64,000 nucleotides of DNA, from positions 178,364-242,363 of the forward strand of contig JADJWJ010000006.1 in the NCBI GenBank assembly GCA_016716425.1, given 5' to 3'. The notes under the pieces were generated by a model. It saw only the letters and a list, made by a program, of their open reading frames with translations, did no database searches and was not told the DNA's origin. This document shows positions 8,134-16,394 of the stretch, one piece after another. Every line of letters begins with the position of its first letter. Within the stretch, counting starts at the first letter, position 1. The DNA is from Betaproteobacteria bacterium. GTDB taxonomy: Bacteria > Pseudomonadota > Gammaproteobacteria > Burkholderiales > Casimicrobiaceae. The position numbers and the translations under genes are program-made.

Positions 8134-9699
8134 CTACAGCGCGTCGATGCGGGTGTCGATGCGCGTCGCGGCCGCCGCGATCGCCACCCGCTCGCCCGCC
8201 GCCAGGCGCGCCGCGTTCCGCACCATCAGCGCGGTGCGCGGATTGCGCGCCAGCACCCGCTCGTGGTCGAGCAGGAAGCGCCAGTACAGCACGGTCACCG
8301 GGCACGCGCGCTCGCCGGTGCGCGCGGCCGGGTCGTACCGGCAGCCGCTGCAGTAGTTGCTCATCCGCCGTGTGTACTGTCCGGAAGCCACGTACGGCTT
8401 GCTCGTAAAGCGGCCGCCGTCGGCGAACAGCGCCATGCCGGCCGTATTCGGCCGTTCCACCCAGTCGACGGCGTCGACGTACGCGGCGAGATACCAGTCG
8501 CACGCGTGCTGCGGCCGCACGCGCGCGAGCAGCGCGAAGTTGCCGGTCACCATCAGCCGCTGGATGTGGTGCGCGTAGCCGTGCGCGAGCGTCTGCCCGA
8601 CCGTCTCGCGCATGCAGTTCATCTGCGTGTCGCCGGTCCAGTACCAGCGCGGCAGCGCCGCCTCGTGGCCGAAGTGGTTGGCCGCCGCGAGGCCGGGCAT
8701 GTCGCGCCAGTAGACGCCGCGCACGAATTCGCGCCAGCCCAGCACCTGCCGGACGAAGCCCTCGACCGCCGCGAGGTCGGCGGCGCCGTCGCGCCAAGCC
8801 TGCACGGCCGCGGCGACGACCTCCCGTGGCGCAAGCAGCTTGAGGTTCAGCGCCGCGGACAGGAGCGAGTGCCAGCCGAACGGCATGCCGGTCCACATGG
8901 CGTCCTGGTGCCGGCCGAAGCGCGGGAGCCGGTCACGCACGAACGCGGCGAGCGCCTGCCTCGCCTGCCCCGGCGTGACCGGCCATGCGAACGACGCGAG
9001 CGCGCCGGGGTGCGCCGGAAAGTGCCGCTCGACGTCGGCGAGCGCCTCGCGCGTCCTGGCGTCGGGCGCGAAGCGCGGCGGCGCCGGCACCGCGCCGGGA
9101 CCGCCGCGGCCGAAGCTCGCGCGATTCTCCGCGTCGAAGTTCCAGCGACCGCCGGCGGGCACGTCGGCGTCCATCAGCACGCCGGTCCGCTTGCGCATCC
9201 AGCGGTAGAAGTACTCCATGCGCAGCGCGGAGCGGTCGCCGGCCCACGCGGCGAACTCGTCGCGCGAGCACAGGAAGTGGGGGTCGGGCAGCACGGCAAG
9301 CGGCGTCGCGAACTCCGCGCAGGCGCGCTGCAGGTCGGCCAACACGCGCCAGTCCCCCGGCTCGCAGGCGACGACGCGGTCGGGCCTGTCGCGCCCGAGG
9401 ACCGCGCGCCACGCGTCGCCGAGCGTCGCGTGCGGATGCGTGCCGATGCGCAGGTACTCGACCGCGTAGCCGGCCGCGACGAGTTCGGCCGCGAAGGCGC
9501 GCATCGCCGCGAAGAACAGCGCGATGCGCGCCTTGTGGCTCCAGACCTGCGCGGCTTCGCCGGGCGCCTCGACGAACAGCAGGCGGTCGCGCGTGCGATC
9601 GAGGCGCGCGAGCGCCGGGTGCGCGCGGTCGAGCTGGTCGCCCAGGATCGGCACCAGCGCGCCGCCCGGTGCGGGCGGACGGCGGGGACGGGTCGCCAC
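8134..9699 (-). CDS. phrB: FeS-type cryptochrome/(6-4) photolyase family protein (PhrB/CryB-like)
   Basis: A 521-residue member of the bacterial photolyase-related family that carries FAD, a lumazine-type antenna and a [4Fe-4S] cluster. The N-terminal antenna domain begins LVPILGDQLDR. The C-terminal half has four cysteines placed as in the family's cluster: one in MNCMRE, two in YCSGCRYD and one in ACPVT. RPNTAGMALFADGGRFTSKPY is a conserved FAD-domain block. The likely role is repair of (6-4) photoproducts, or blue-light sensing. The start is GTG at 9699, 21 bases after the stop of the B12-type regulator, so the two form an operon. Confidence 0.9.
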   Translation of the reverse strand: MATRPRRPPAPGGALVPILGDQLDRAHPALARLDRTRDRLLFVEAPGEAAQVWSHKARIALFFAAMRAFAAELVAAGYAVEYLRIGTHPHATLGDAWRAVLGRDRPDRVVACEPGDWRVLADLQRACAEFATPLAVLPDPHFLCSRDEFAAWAGDRSALRMEYFYRWMRKRTGVLMDADVPAGGRWNFDAENRASFGRGGPGAVPAPPRFAPDARTREALADVERHFPAHPGALASFAWPVTPGQARQALAAFVRDRLPRFGRHQDAMWTGMPFGWHSLLSAALNLKLLAPREVVAAAVQAWRDGAADLAAVEGFVRQVLGWREFVRGVYWRDMPGLAAANHFGHEAALPRWYWTGDTQMNCMRETVGQTLAHGYAHHIQRLMVTGNFALLARVRPQHACDWYLAAYVDAVDWVERPNTAGMALFADGGRFTSKPYVASGQYTRRMSNYCSGCRYDPAARTGERACPVTVLYWRFLLDHERVLARNPRTALMVRNAARLAAGERVAIAAAATRIDTRIDAL

Positions 9700-9720
9700 G
9701 AAGGGGATGCGGGCGCCGCG

Positions 9721-10653
9721 TCAGGCGGGCTGGGGCACCCAGTGCGAGCGCCAGCTGCGCAGCGCGTTGATCGTCGATGCGAGATCCGGGATCAGCACGA
9801 TGCCGGGCATCGTCTTGCGCACGCGGCGGGTCATCTCGCCACCGGCCCAGAGGGTCACCCCGGGCGGCAGCTGCCTCCGCAGCGTGGCGAGGCCGTCGAT
9901 CGCCTGCCGCAGCGGGAACGCCGCCGAGAACGACAGCGCGACGATGTGCGCCTTGTGCGCGAGCGACGCGCGGCGGATGTCCTCGATCGGCGTCTGCGGC
10001 CCGAGCGAGACGCAGTGGGCGCCCTCGGGCACCATCATCGCCTCGACCATCAGCAGACCGATGCCGTGCTGCTCGGACGGAAACGTGGTCAACAGCACGC
10101 GCGGTGCGCCCGGCTGGCGCGGAAAGGCGTTGATCGCCGCGCGCAGCGCCACCTGCAGCTGCTCGGTGTACAGGTGCTCCTCGAAGATCTGCAGGTCGCC
10201 GCGCATCCACGCGTCGCCGATCGCGCGGTTGAGCGGCGCGATCGTGTCGAGCACGAACCGCTGCAGCCCCTGCCGCATCATCAGGTTGGCGAGCAGATGC
10301 TGCAGCGCTGGCGCGTCGTGCGTGCGCAGCATCCGCAGCACGTCGTGCTCGACGTCCGGCGCAACCCGGTCCGGGCGCATCGCCGTGCGCGCGTCCGCCA
10401 TCGTGTTGAGATCCGCGAGCGGCAGCCCGATGATCTTGCCGGGACGCAGGCCGACGTCCATCAGCCGCTTGATCGCGCGCAGCTTGCCGATGTCGGTGGT
10501 CGTGTACTGGCGCTCGCCGTTGCCGTCGCGCCCGGGCTTCGGAAAGCCGTAGCGGCGCTCCCACATCCGCAGCACGTCCTTGGACAGGCCCGTCTCCCGC
10601 TCGACGGCACTGATGTTGAGAACCAGACCTTGTGACTCTGCACTCATGTTCAT
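9721..10653 (-). CDS. litR: LitR/CarH-type MerR regulator with cobalamin-binding photoreceptor domain
   Basis: A 310-residue repressor. The N-terminal MerR helix-turn-helix (about 12-75; LSKDVLRMWERRYGFPKP) is followed by a four-helix cap and a Rossmann B12-binding domain. Both diagnostic cobalamin motifs are visible: Wx9EH as Trp149...Glu159-His160, and ExHxxG as Glu194-Gln-His196-Gly-Ile-Gly199. In CarH/LitR these bind adenosylcobalamin, whose photolysis releases the tetramer from DNA, so light derepresses the targets. That mechanism is known for the family; here it is inferred from intact motifs. It is divergent from the peroxidase-folE2-lipid operon, shares an 86-bp regulatory region with it, and probably represses both directions including itself. 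Confidence 0.9.
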   Translation of the reverse strand: MNMSAESQGLVLNISAVERETGLSKDVLRMWERRYGFPKPGRDGNGERQYTTTDIGKLRAIKRLMDVGLRPGKIIGLPLADLNTMADARTAMRPDRVAPDVEHDVLRMLRTHDAPALQHLLANLMMRQGLQRFVLDTIAPLNRAIGDAWMRGDLQIFEEHLYTEQLQVALRAAINAFPRQPGAPRVLLTTFPSEQHGIGLLMVEAMMVPEGAHCVSLGPQTPIEDIRRASLAHKAHIVALSFSAAFPLRQAIDGLATLRRQLPPGVTLWAGGEMTRRVRKTMPGIVLIPDLASTINALRSWRSHWVPQPA

Positions 10654-10657
10654 TTGA

Positions 10658-10672
10658 TTTGTCTTGGACGAA
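10658..10672. promoter_or_regulatory. Operator-like imperfect palindrome
   Basis: TTTGTCTTGGACGAA is a 6-3-6 imperfect palindrome matching the perfect one at 10721-10735 in all but two or three positions. It lies just outside the regulator's start codon, immediately upstream of the rightward -35 element. Confidence 0.5.
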
Positions 10673-10675
10673 GGG

Positions 10676-10704
10676 TTGACAATGGACCAACTCGTCGCTA
10701 TTGT
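10676..10704 (+). promoter_or_regulatory. Sigma-70-like promoter for the gpx-folE2-lipid operon
   Basis: TTGACA (10676-10681) and TATTGT (10699-10704) are separated by 17 bases. Transcription would start near 10711, about 29 bases before the peroxidase ATG. The -10 overlaps a palindromic operator and the -10 of the opposing promoter. Confidence 0.65.
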
Positions 10705-10728
10705 ACACCCCTGTGCAACGTTTGTCTA
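10700..10728 (-). promoter_or_regulatory. Sigma-70-like promoter for litR
   Basis: On the minus strand, TAGACA (10728-10723) and TACAAT (10705-10700) are separated by 17 bases. The -35 lies inside the perfect palindrome at 10721-10735, and the -10 is almost superimposed on the rightward -10, so the two promoters should be mutually exclusive and jointly repressible. Confidence 0.55.
10701..10718. promoter_or_regulatory. Operator-like inverted repeat over both -10 elements
   Basis: TTGTACA and TGTGCAA form an inverted repeat (one mismatch) with a CCCC centre, sitting on the shared -10 region. Confidence 0.45.
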
Positions 10729-10735
10729 GGACAAA
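10721..10735. promoter_or_regulatory. Perfect palindromic operator candidate
   Basis: TTTGTC-TAG-GACAAA is a perfect 6-bp inverted repeat with a 3-base spacer. It overlaps the leftward -35 element and lies just downstream of the expected rightward transcription start, an ideal site for a MerR/LitR-type repressor. Confidence 0.6.
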
Positions 10736-10739
10736 TACC

Positions 10740-11396
10740 ATGATCAATCAATGGATTGACGGACGACCCGCCCGGTACGGCCGCCGGGTCGCTGCCGGCG
10801 CGCTGGCGCTGGCGGGGGTACTCGCCGCCGGCGCCGGCTTCGCAGCGCCCGCGACCCCGGCCCCGGCAAGCCGCGCCGCTGCGGACTGCCCGGCGCTGCT
10901 GCAGCACACGTTCCGGACGCTGCAGACCGGCGAGTCGCAGTCGCTGTGCCAGTTCCAGGGCAAGGTGCTGCTGATCGTCAACACGGCGAGCTACTGCGGG
11001 TTCACGCAGCAGTACGAAGGGCTGGAGGCGCTCTACCGCAAGTACCGCGACCGCGGCCTCGTCGTCGTCGGGTTCCCGTCCAACGACTTCAGCCAGGAGC
11101 CCGGCAGCAACAAGGAGATCGCCGAGTTCTGCCGCACGACCTACGGCGTGCAGTTCCCGATGTTCGAGAAGACGTCCGTCGCGAAGCTCGCGCAGAGCCC
11201 CCTCTACGCCGACCTCGCGCGGGCGACCGGACAGGCGCCGAAGTGGAACTTCCACAAGTACGTCGTCGACCGCAGCGGCCGGCCGGTGGCGACCTTCGGC
11301 AGCGCCGTCGCGCCCGACGCGCGCGAGCTGACGTCGCTGCTCGTGAAACTGCTCGACGAAAAGCCGGCGGCCGCCGCCGGAAAGGCCGCCTCGTGA
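10740..11396 (+). CDS. Secreted or membrane-anchored glutathione peroxidase family protein
   Basis: A 218-residue thiol peroxidase. A basic n-region and the Ala/Gly-rich hydrophobic stretch at about 17-38 form a signal peptide or anchor, so it acts in the periplasm. The domain shows the peroxidatic Cys in NTASYCGFTQQYEGLE, the FPSNDF block with the usual Gln changed to Ser, and KWNFHKYVVDRSG near the end. It reduces lipid or hydrogen peroxides, probably with thioredoxin-like donors. The ATG at 10740 lacks an obvious Shine-Dalgarno sequence in its short leader. It is the first gene of the light-controlled rightward operon, and its stop overlaps the folE2 start (GTGA). Confidence 0.9.
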   Translation: MINQWIDGRPARYGRRVAAGALALAGVLAAGAGFAAPATPAPASRAAADCPALLQHTFRTLQTGESQSLCQFQGKVLLIVNTASYCGFTQQYEGLEALYRKYRDRGLVVVGFPSNDFSQEPGSNKEIAEFCRTTYGVQFPMFEKTSVAKLAQSPLYADLARATGQAPKWNFHKYVVDRSGRPVATFGSAVAPDARELTSLLVKLLDEKPAAAAGKAAS

Positions 11397-12208
11397 ACGC
11401 GCCCGAGAGAATCGTCCTTCCCGACACGCAGTCGCTGCCCGACGCCCGCCAGCTGCCGATCCAGAAGGTCGGCGTCAAGGGCCTGCGCTACCCGATCGCG
11501 CTGCGCACGGCGGCCGGGACGGTGCAGCACACGGTCGCCGAGTTCGCGATGGCGGTCGGCCTGCCGCACGACGTCAAGGGCACGCACATGTCGCGCTTCG
11601 TCGAGACGCTCGAAGGCTGGGACGCGCCGCTCGACGTCGCGGCGCTGCGCCGGCTCGGCGCGCAGATGTGCACGCGTCTCGGCGCGGCCACCGGCACGCT
11701 CGAGATCGCCTTCCCCTACTTCATCCGCAAGGCGGCGCCGGTGTCCGGCGTCGAAAGCCTGCTCGACTATCACGCGAAGCTGGTCGTCGAGGCGCACGCC
11801 GGCGGCCGCACGCACGTGACGGTCAGCCTGACCGCGCCGGTGACGAGCCTGTGCCCGTGCTCGAAGAAGATCTCCGACTACGGCGCGCACAACCAGCGCT
11901 CGCACATCACGGTGGCGGCCGAGGTCGTCGTCGGCGAGCTGCCGCTGGAGGAGCTGGCGCGGGTGGCCGAGGACGAGGCGTCCTGCGAGGTGTACGGACT
12001 GCTGAAGCGCCCGGACGAGAAGTGGGTGACCGAGCGCGCCTACGACAACCCGAAGTTCGTCGAGGATCTCGTCCGCGACATCGCGCTGCGCATGCAGCGC
12101 GACCCGCGCGTCGGCCGGTTCACGGTCGCCAGCGAGAATTTCGAATCCATTCACAACCATTCCGCGTATGCACAGATCGAGGGCTTCGGCGCCGGGCGCG
12201 CCGACTGA
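11393..12208 (+). CDS. folE2: GTP cyclohydrolase FolE2
   Basis: A 271-residue type IB GTP cyclohydrolase, which converts GTP to dihydroneopterin triphosphate for tetrahydrofolate. The family signature SLCPCSKKISDYGAHNQRS is present with its metal-binding Cys, and SENFESIHNHSAYA near the C-terminus is also typical. FolE2 can work with metals other than zinc. The GTG start overlaps the peroxidase stop by four bases, so translation is coupled. In a photolyase regulon its product may support the pterin/lumazine-type antenna or folate repair; that link is inference, although folE is a reported light-induced gene in Pseudomonas putida. Confidence 0.94.
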   Translation: MNAPERIVLPDTQSLPDARQLPIQKVGVKGLRYPIALRTAAGTVQHTVAEFAMAVGLPHDVKGTHMSRFVETLEGWDAPLDVAALRRLGAQMCTRLGAATGTLEIAFPYFIRKAAPVSGVESLLDYHAKLVVEAHAGGRTHVTVSLTAPVTSLCPCSKKISDYGAHNQRSHITVAAEVVVGELPLEELARVAEDEASCEVYGLLKRPDEKWVTERAYDNPKFVEDLVRDIALRMQRDPRVGRFTVASENFESIHNHSAYAQIEGFGAGRAD

Positions 12209-12267
12209 CCGCTGCCGCGGCAGGACGGCGGGCAGCTCCTCGCCGGCAACACGCTGAAAGGAACCGC

Positions 12268-13563
12268 ATGCGCATCGCGATCGTAGGCTCCGGCATCGCC
12301 GGATTGGGCGCGGCGTGGCTGCTGCGCAAGCAGGGCCATGCCGTCACGCTGTTCGAGGCCGCGCCCAGGCTGGGCGGCCACACGGCGACCGTCGACGTCA
12401 CGCTGGACGGCGCGACGTTCCCGGTCGACACCGGCTTCCTGGTCTTCAACGACCGGACCTATCCGCGCCTCGTGCGGCTGTTCGACGAACTCGGTGTCGC
12501 AAGCGTGCCGTCGGAAATGTCCTTCTCGTGCCGCGTCGACGCGGCGCGCCTCGAATGGGCGGGCACCGACATCCGGTCGCTGTTCGCGCAGCCCGGGAAC
12601 GCGCTGCGTCCGGCGTTCTGGCGGATGCTGCGCGACATCCTGCGGTTCAACCGGGAGACGACGGCGGCCATCGTGCGCGGGGACGTCAAACCGGTCCCGC
12701 TCGGCCACTACCTCGCTGCGGAAGGCTACGGCGCGTCGTTCCGCGACTGGTACCTGGTGCCGATGGCCGCGGCGATCTGGTCGTCGCCGCGCCGCGAGAT
12801 CCTCGACTTCCCGCTGCCGTCGTTCCTGTCGTTCTGCCACAACCACGGCCTCCTCGCGATCGCCGACCGCCCGCAGTGGCGCACGGTCGTCGGCGGCGCT
12901 CGTACCTACGTCGAAAAGATCGCCGCGCACTTGCCCGACGTGCGGATCGACACGCCCGTGCGCCGGATCCTGCGGCGGCACGATCACGTGCTGGTCGACA
13001 CGCCGCAGCGCGCGGGGGAGCGCTTCGACGAGGTCGTGCTCGCATGCCACAGCGGAGACGCACGCAGCCTGCTGGCCGACCGGTCGCCGCAGGAGGACCG
13101 GGCGCTGGCGCGCATCCGCTACCAGCGCAATCGTGTCATCCTCCACACCGACCCCGCGCTGCTGCCGCGCGCGCGGCGCGCGTGGGCGGCGTGGAACTAC
13201 CTTTCCGCCGACGATCCGGCGGGCGTGCGGCCGGTCGCGGTGTCGTACCTCATCAACAAGCTGCAGCCGCTGCCGTGCCGCACACCGGTCATCGTGACGC
13301 TGAATCCGCCGTTCGAACCTGCGCGGGCGCACGTGCTGCGCGAGTTCGAGTACGCGCACCCGCTGCTCGACGCCGACGCCGTCGCGGCGCAGCGCGACGT
13401 CGCCGCGCTGCAGGGCGCGCGGCGCACGTGGTTCGCCGGCGCCTGGCTGCGCTACGGCTTCCACGAGGACGGCCTCGCCTCGGCGCACGCGGTGGCCGAC
13501 GGCATCGCGCGCATCGCGGGCGCCCGCGCGTCCCTCGCCGACGCCGAGCGCATCGCGGCGTGA
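12268..13563 (+). CDS. FAD-dependent amine-oxidase-like protein (UfaD/RSP_1091-type)
   Basis: A 431-residue cytoplasmic flavoprotein. It begins with the dinucleotide fold MRIAIVGSGIAGLGAAWLL and an FEAAPRLGGH second block, followed by FPVDTGFLVFNDRTYP, a hallmark of the subfamily found next to DUF1365 and cyclopropane-synthase genes. The subfamily is annotated as amine oxidase, but in Rhodobacter a relative acts in furan fatty acid formation as a desaturase of methylated acyl chains. That role is inferred from family and neighbours. AAAGGA at about 12256-12261 supports the ATG. It lies ten bases before the DUF1365 gene. Confidence 0.85.
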   Translation: MRIAIVGSGIAGLGAAWLLRKQGHAVTLFEAAPRLGGHTATVDVTLDGATFPVDTGFLVFNDRTYPRLVRLFDELGVASVPSEMSFSCRVDAARLEWAGTDIRSLFAQPGNALRPAFWRMLRDILRFNRETTAAIVRGDVKPVPLGHYLAAEGYGASFRDWYLVPMAAAIWSSPRREILDFPLPSFLSFCHNHGLLAIADRPQWRTVVGGARTYVEKIAAHLPDVRIDTPVRRILRRHDHVLVDTPQRAGERFDEVVLACHSGDARSLLADRSPQEDRALARIRYQRNRVILHTDPALLPRARRAWAAWNYLSADDPAGVRPVAVSYLINKLQPLPCRTPVIVTLNPPFEPARAHVLREFEYAHPLLDADAVAAQRDVAALQGARRTWFAGAWLRYGFHEDGLASAHAVADGIARIAGARASLADAERIAA

Positions 13564-13573
13564 CGGGGATGCG

Positions 13574-14401
13574 ATGACCGCCCGTCTGCCCGATCGCGCC
13601 GTTGCCGGACTGCCCGCGGCGGACGTGCGCATGGCTCCCGCGCTGATCGCCGGCGAGGTCACGCACCGCCGCCTGCGGCCGAGCGCGAACGCGTTCACGT
13701 ACCCGGCGTTCTGCCTGCGCCTGCCGTTGTCGCGCCTGTCCGAGCTCGACGCCACCGGCATCCGTCGGAACCGGCGCGGACTCGTGAGTTTCCACGAGCG
13801 CGACCACGGTCCGCGCGACGGCTCACCGCTGCTGCCGTGGATCCGGGGCCTGCTCGCGCGCGAGGGCGTGCACGCCGACGGCGACGTCGTCCTGTACGCG
13901 TTCCCGCGCATGCTGGGCTACGTGTTCAACCCGGTCAGCTTCTGGGTGTGCCACGACGCCGCGGGCGCCGTGCGCGCAGTGCTGGCCGAGGTCAACAACA
14001 CGTTCGGCGAGACGCACCACTATCTGCTCACCGACGCGTCCGGCCACCCGCTCGCGAGCGGCCGCACGCTGACCGCCCGCAAGGTGTTCCACGTGTCGCC
14101 GTTCTGCGCGGTGCGCGGCCACTACCGGTTCCGGTTCCACTTCGGGCCCGGCCGCTGGCTCGCGCGCATCGACTACTTCGACGACGATGACGCCGCGACG
14201 CCGCTGCTCGAGACGCACGTCTCGGGCAGCGCCGTGCCCCTGCCGCAGCGGAACGCGGCGGACCTGTTCTGGCGCTACCGGTGGTTCACCGTCGGCGTCG
14301 TCGCGCGCATCCACTGGCAGGCGCTGCGCCTCTGGTTGAAGCGTCTCCCGTTCTTCCGCAAACCCGCGCCACCGGCGCACCCGCTCACCCGATCGTCATG
14401 A
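13574..14401 (+). CDS. DUF1365 family protein
   Basis: A 275-residue protein recognised as DUF1365 by its blocks HRRLRPSANAFTYPAFCLRL, GYVFNPVSFWVCHD and AVLAEVNNTFGETHHY. No enzyme activity is established. It is almost always placed between the FAD amine-oxidase-like gene and a cyclopropane-type methyltransferase, as here, and is thought to help modify unsaturated membrane lipids. The stop overlaps the next start in ATGA, so the two are translationally coupled. Confidence 0.88.
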   Translation: MTARLPDRAVAGLPAADVRMAPALIAGEVTHRRLRPSANAFTYPAFCLRLPLSRLSELDATGIRRNRRGLVSFHERDHGPRDGSPLLPWIRGLLAREGVHADGDVVLYAFPRMLGYVFNPVSFWVCHDAAGAVRAVLAEVNNTFGETHHYLLTDASGHPLASGRTLTARKVFHVSPFCAVRGHYRFRFHFGPGRWLARIDYFDDDDAATPLLETHVSGSAVPLPQRNAADLFWRYRWFTVGVVARIHWQALRLWLKRLPFFRKPAPPAHPLTRSS

Positions 14402-15630
14402 CCAGCCTCGACTCCTCGCTTCCCGTCCCCGGCATGCGCGTGCCCGCGCCGGCGCGCCTCCTCTTCGCTTTGCTCGAACGGCTCGCGGTGGGCCGGGTCG
14501 AAGTGACCGGCCCGGACGGGGTCAGGCGCACGTTCGGGCCCGGTGGCGCGCCGGGACCGGGCCTCAAGGCGAATCCCGCCGAGCTCGTCATCGCGGACTG
14601 GCAGGTCGCCGCCAACGCGTTGAACGGTGGCGACGTCGCGTTCGCCGAGGACTACATGCGCGGCCGCTGGGACACGCCGGACCTGACGCAGCTGCTCACG
14701 GTGCTGGCGGCCAACCAGCACGCGCTCGAGCGCGCGTTCTACGGCCACTGGTGGGCGCGCGGGCTGCTGCGCGTCAAGCACTGGCTCAACGCGAACACGC
14801 GGCGGCAGGCGCGCCGCAACATCGTCGCGCACTACGACCTCGGCAACGCGTTCTACGCACAGTGGCTCGATCCCTCGATGACGTACTCGTCGGCGCTGTT
14901 CGGCGGCGACCACGGGCAGCCGCTGCCCGCCGCGCAGCAGGCGAAGTACGACCGGATCCTGCGCGAGCTCGCGCTGCCCGCCGGGGCGCAGGTGCTCGAG
15001 ATCGGCTGCGGCTGGGGCGGCTTCGCCGAGACGGCCGCGCGGGCCGGGCATCGCGTCACCGGCATCTCGCTGTCCGATGCGCAGACCGCTTGGGCGCGCC
15101 AGCGCGTCGCGGCGGCGGGGCTCGGCGCCCGCTGCGACCTCTCCATCCAGGACTACCGCGACGTGCGCGGCACGTTCGACGGCGTCGCGTCGATCGAGAT
15201 GTTCGAGGCGGTCGGCGAGCGCTGGTGGCCCGCGTACTTCCGCACCGTGCGCGAGGCCCTGGCGCCCGGCGCCCGCGCGTGCATCCAGACGATCACGATC
15301 GCCGAGGAGCGCTTCGAGCGCTATCGCACGCAGTCGGACTTCATCCAGCAGTACATCTTCCCCGGCGGCATGCTCGCCGCGCCGTCGCGGTTCACGGCGG
15401 TCGCGGCGGCGGCCGGACTGCGCCTCGATCGCGTCCTGGCATTCGGCCGCGACTACGGCGAGACGCTCAAGCGCTGGCTGGCCGCGTTCGACCGCGCGAC
15501 GCCGGAGATCCGCGCGCAAGGTTTCTCCGAACGCTTCGTCCGCTGCTGGCGCTTCTACCTCGCGTACTGCGCCGCCGGGTTCGACACCGAGACGACCGAT
15601 GTCGCGCAGTACACGTTCGCGCGCGCGTAG
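14398..15630 (+). CDS. Cyclopropane-fatty-acyl-phospholipid synthase family methyltransferase
   Basis: A 410-residue SAM-dependent methyltransferase acting on unsaturated chains of membrane phospholipids. EIGCGWGGFAETAA is the SAM motif, SIEMFEAVG and FIQQYIFPGGM are CFA-synthase blocks, and an N-terminal domain precedes them. It adds a methylene or methyl group across a double bond. In this gene context it may be a UfaM-like enzyme of furan fatty acid synthesis rather than a housekeeping cyclopropane synthase; sequence inspection alone cannot separate these. The ATG overlaps the DUF1365 stop. A repeat lies directly downstream. Confidence 0.9.
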   Translation: MTSLDSSLPVPGMRVPAPARLLFALLERLAVGRVEVTGPDGVRRTFGPGGAPGPGLKANPAELVIADWQVAANALNGGDVAFAEDYMRGRWDTPDLTQLLTVLAANQHALERAFYGHWWARGLLRVKHWLNANTRRQARRNIVAHYDLGNAFYAQWLDPSMTYSSALFGGDHGQPLPAAQQAKYDRILRELALPAGAQVLEIGCGWGGFAETAARAGHRVTGISLSDAQTAWARQRVAAAGLGARCDLSIQDYRDVRGTFDGVASIEMFEAVGERWWPAYFRTVREALAPGARACIQTITIAEERFERYRTQSDFIQQYIFPGGMLAAPSRFTAVAAAAGLRLDRVLAFGRDYGETLKRWLAAFDRATPEIRAQGFSERFVRCWRFYLAYCAAGFDTETTDVAQYTFARA

Positions 15631-15688
15631 CCATGAACCGTCGAGACGTCGTTGCCGTCTGGCATACAACTAATGCATGCCGACCGTT

Positions 15689-15781
15689 GTCGTCCCCGCG
15701 CAAGCGGGGACCCAGTGTCTTGGCATTGACCGGCGATTGCACGAGGCAACGACGCTGGGTCCCCGCCTTCGCGGGGACGAC
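15689..15781. repeat. Long inverted repeat (CGTCCCCGCG...AGCGGGGACCCAG type)
   Basis: Two arms of about 31 bases (15689-15719 and 15751-15781) are inverted copies with few mismatches, each containing its own small hairpin (TCCCCGCGCAAGCGGGGA and TCCCCGCCTTCGCGGGGA). This is the widespread proteobacterial palindromic repeat. It sits inside the lipid operon, between the methyltransferase stop and the signal peptide of the next gene, and is readable in frame as SSPRKRGPS...WVPAFAGTT. Confidence 0.85.
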
Positions 15782-15866
15782 GGATATCCTGAGATCCTCC
15801 GGCCCGTTACCCACCGACCGAAGCACCTCGCGTAGCACTGGCGGCCTGCGCGCTTTCGCGGCGCTG

Positions 15867-16394
15867 ATGGTCGTCGCGCTCGCGCTGATCGCGATGGCCT
15901 CGCTCGCCCACGCGACCGCCGACCGCGCGCCGCCGCTTCCGCCCGACGTCGCCCGCCTCGCGCCCGGGATGAAGCCGCAGGGCGGCGGGCTGCTCACGTG
16001 GTTCGGCCTGTCGATCTACGACGGCTGGTACTGGGCGCAGGCGCGCGGGTGGCCGGGCGCCGGTCCCTACGCGCTCGACCTCCACTACCACCGCGACCTG
16101 GTCGGCGCGAAGATCGCCGAGCGCAGCGTCGAGGAGATCGCGAAGCTGGGTTACGGCACCGCCGAAGAGCGTGCGCGCTGGGGCACGCGCATGGCGCAGC
16201 TCTTCCCGGACGTGCGCCGCGGCGACCGCCTGACGGGCGTCTCGCTCGACGATGGCGCCGTGCAGTACTTCCACAACGGCGCGCCGATCGGCGAGATCGC
16301 CGATCCCGGATTCGCGCGTGCGTTCTTCGCGATCTGGCTCGACCCCAAGTCCACGCGCGCCGACTTCCGCGAGAAGCTGCTGGGACGGCAATGA
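15867..16394 (+). CDS. Chalcone-isomerase-like exported protein
   Basis: A 175-residue protein with an N-terminal signal peptide (MVVALALIAMASLAHA) and a chalcone-isomerase-like (Chalcone_3) domain: LTWFGLSIYDGWYW, LDLHYHRDLVG, RMAQLFPDVRRGDRLTGVS, AFFAIWLDPKSTRADFREKLLG. Bacterial members probably bind fatty acids rather than flavonoids. The start is uncertain. The frame runs back unbroken through the inverted repeat to an ATG at 15633, two bases after the previous stop. The repeat may therefore have been inserted in or just before the gene. The stop overlaps the next ATG (ATGA). Confidence 0.8.
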   Translation: MVVALALIAMASLAHATADRAPPLPPDVARLAPGMKPQGGGLLTWFGLSIYDGWYWAQARGWPGAGPYALDLHYHRDLVGAKIAERSVEEIAKLGYGTAEERARWGTRMAQLFPDVRRGDRLTGVSLDDGAVQYFHNGAPIGEIADPGFARAFFAIWLDPKSTRADFREKLLGRQ

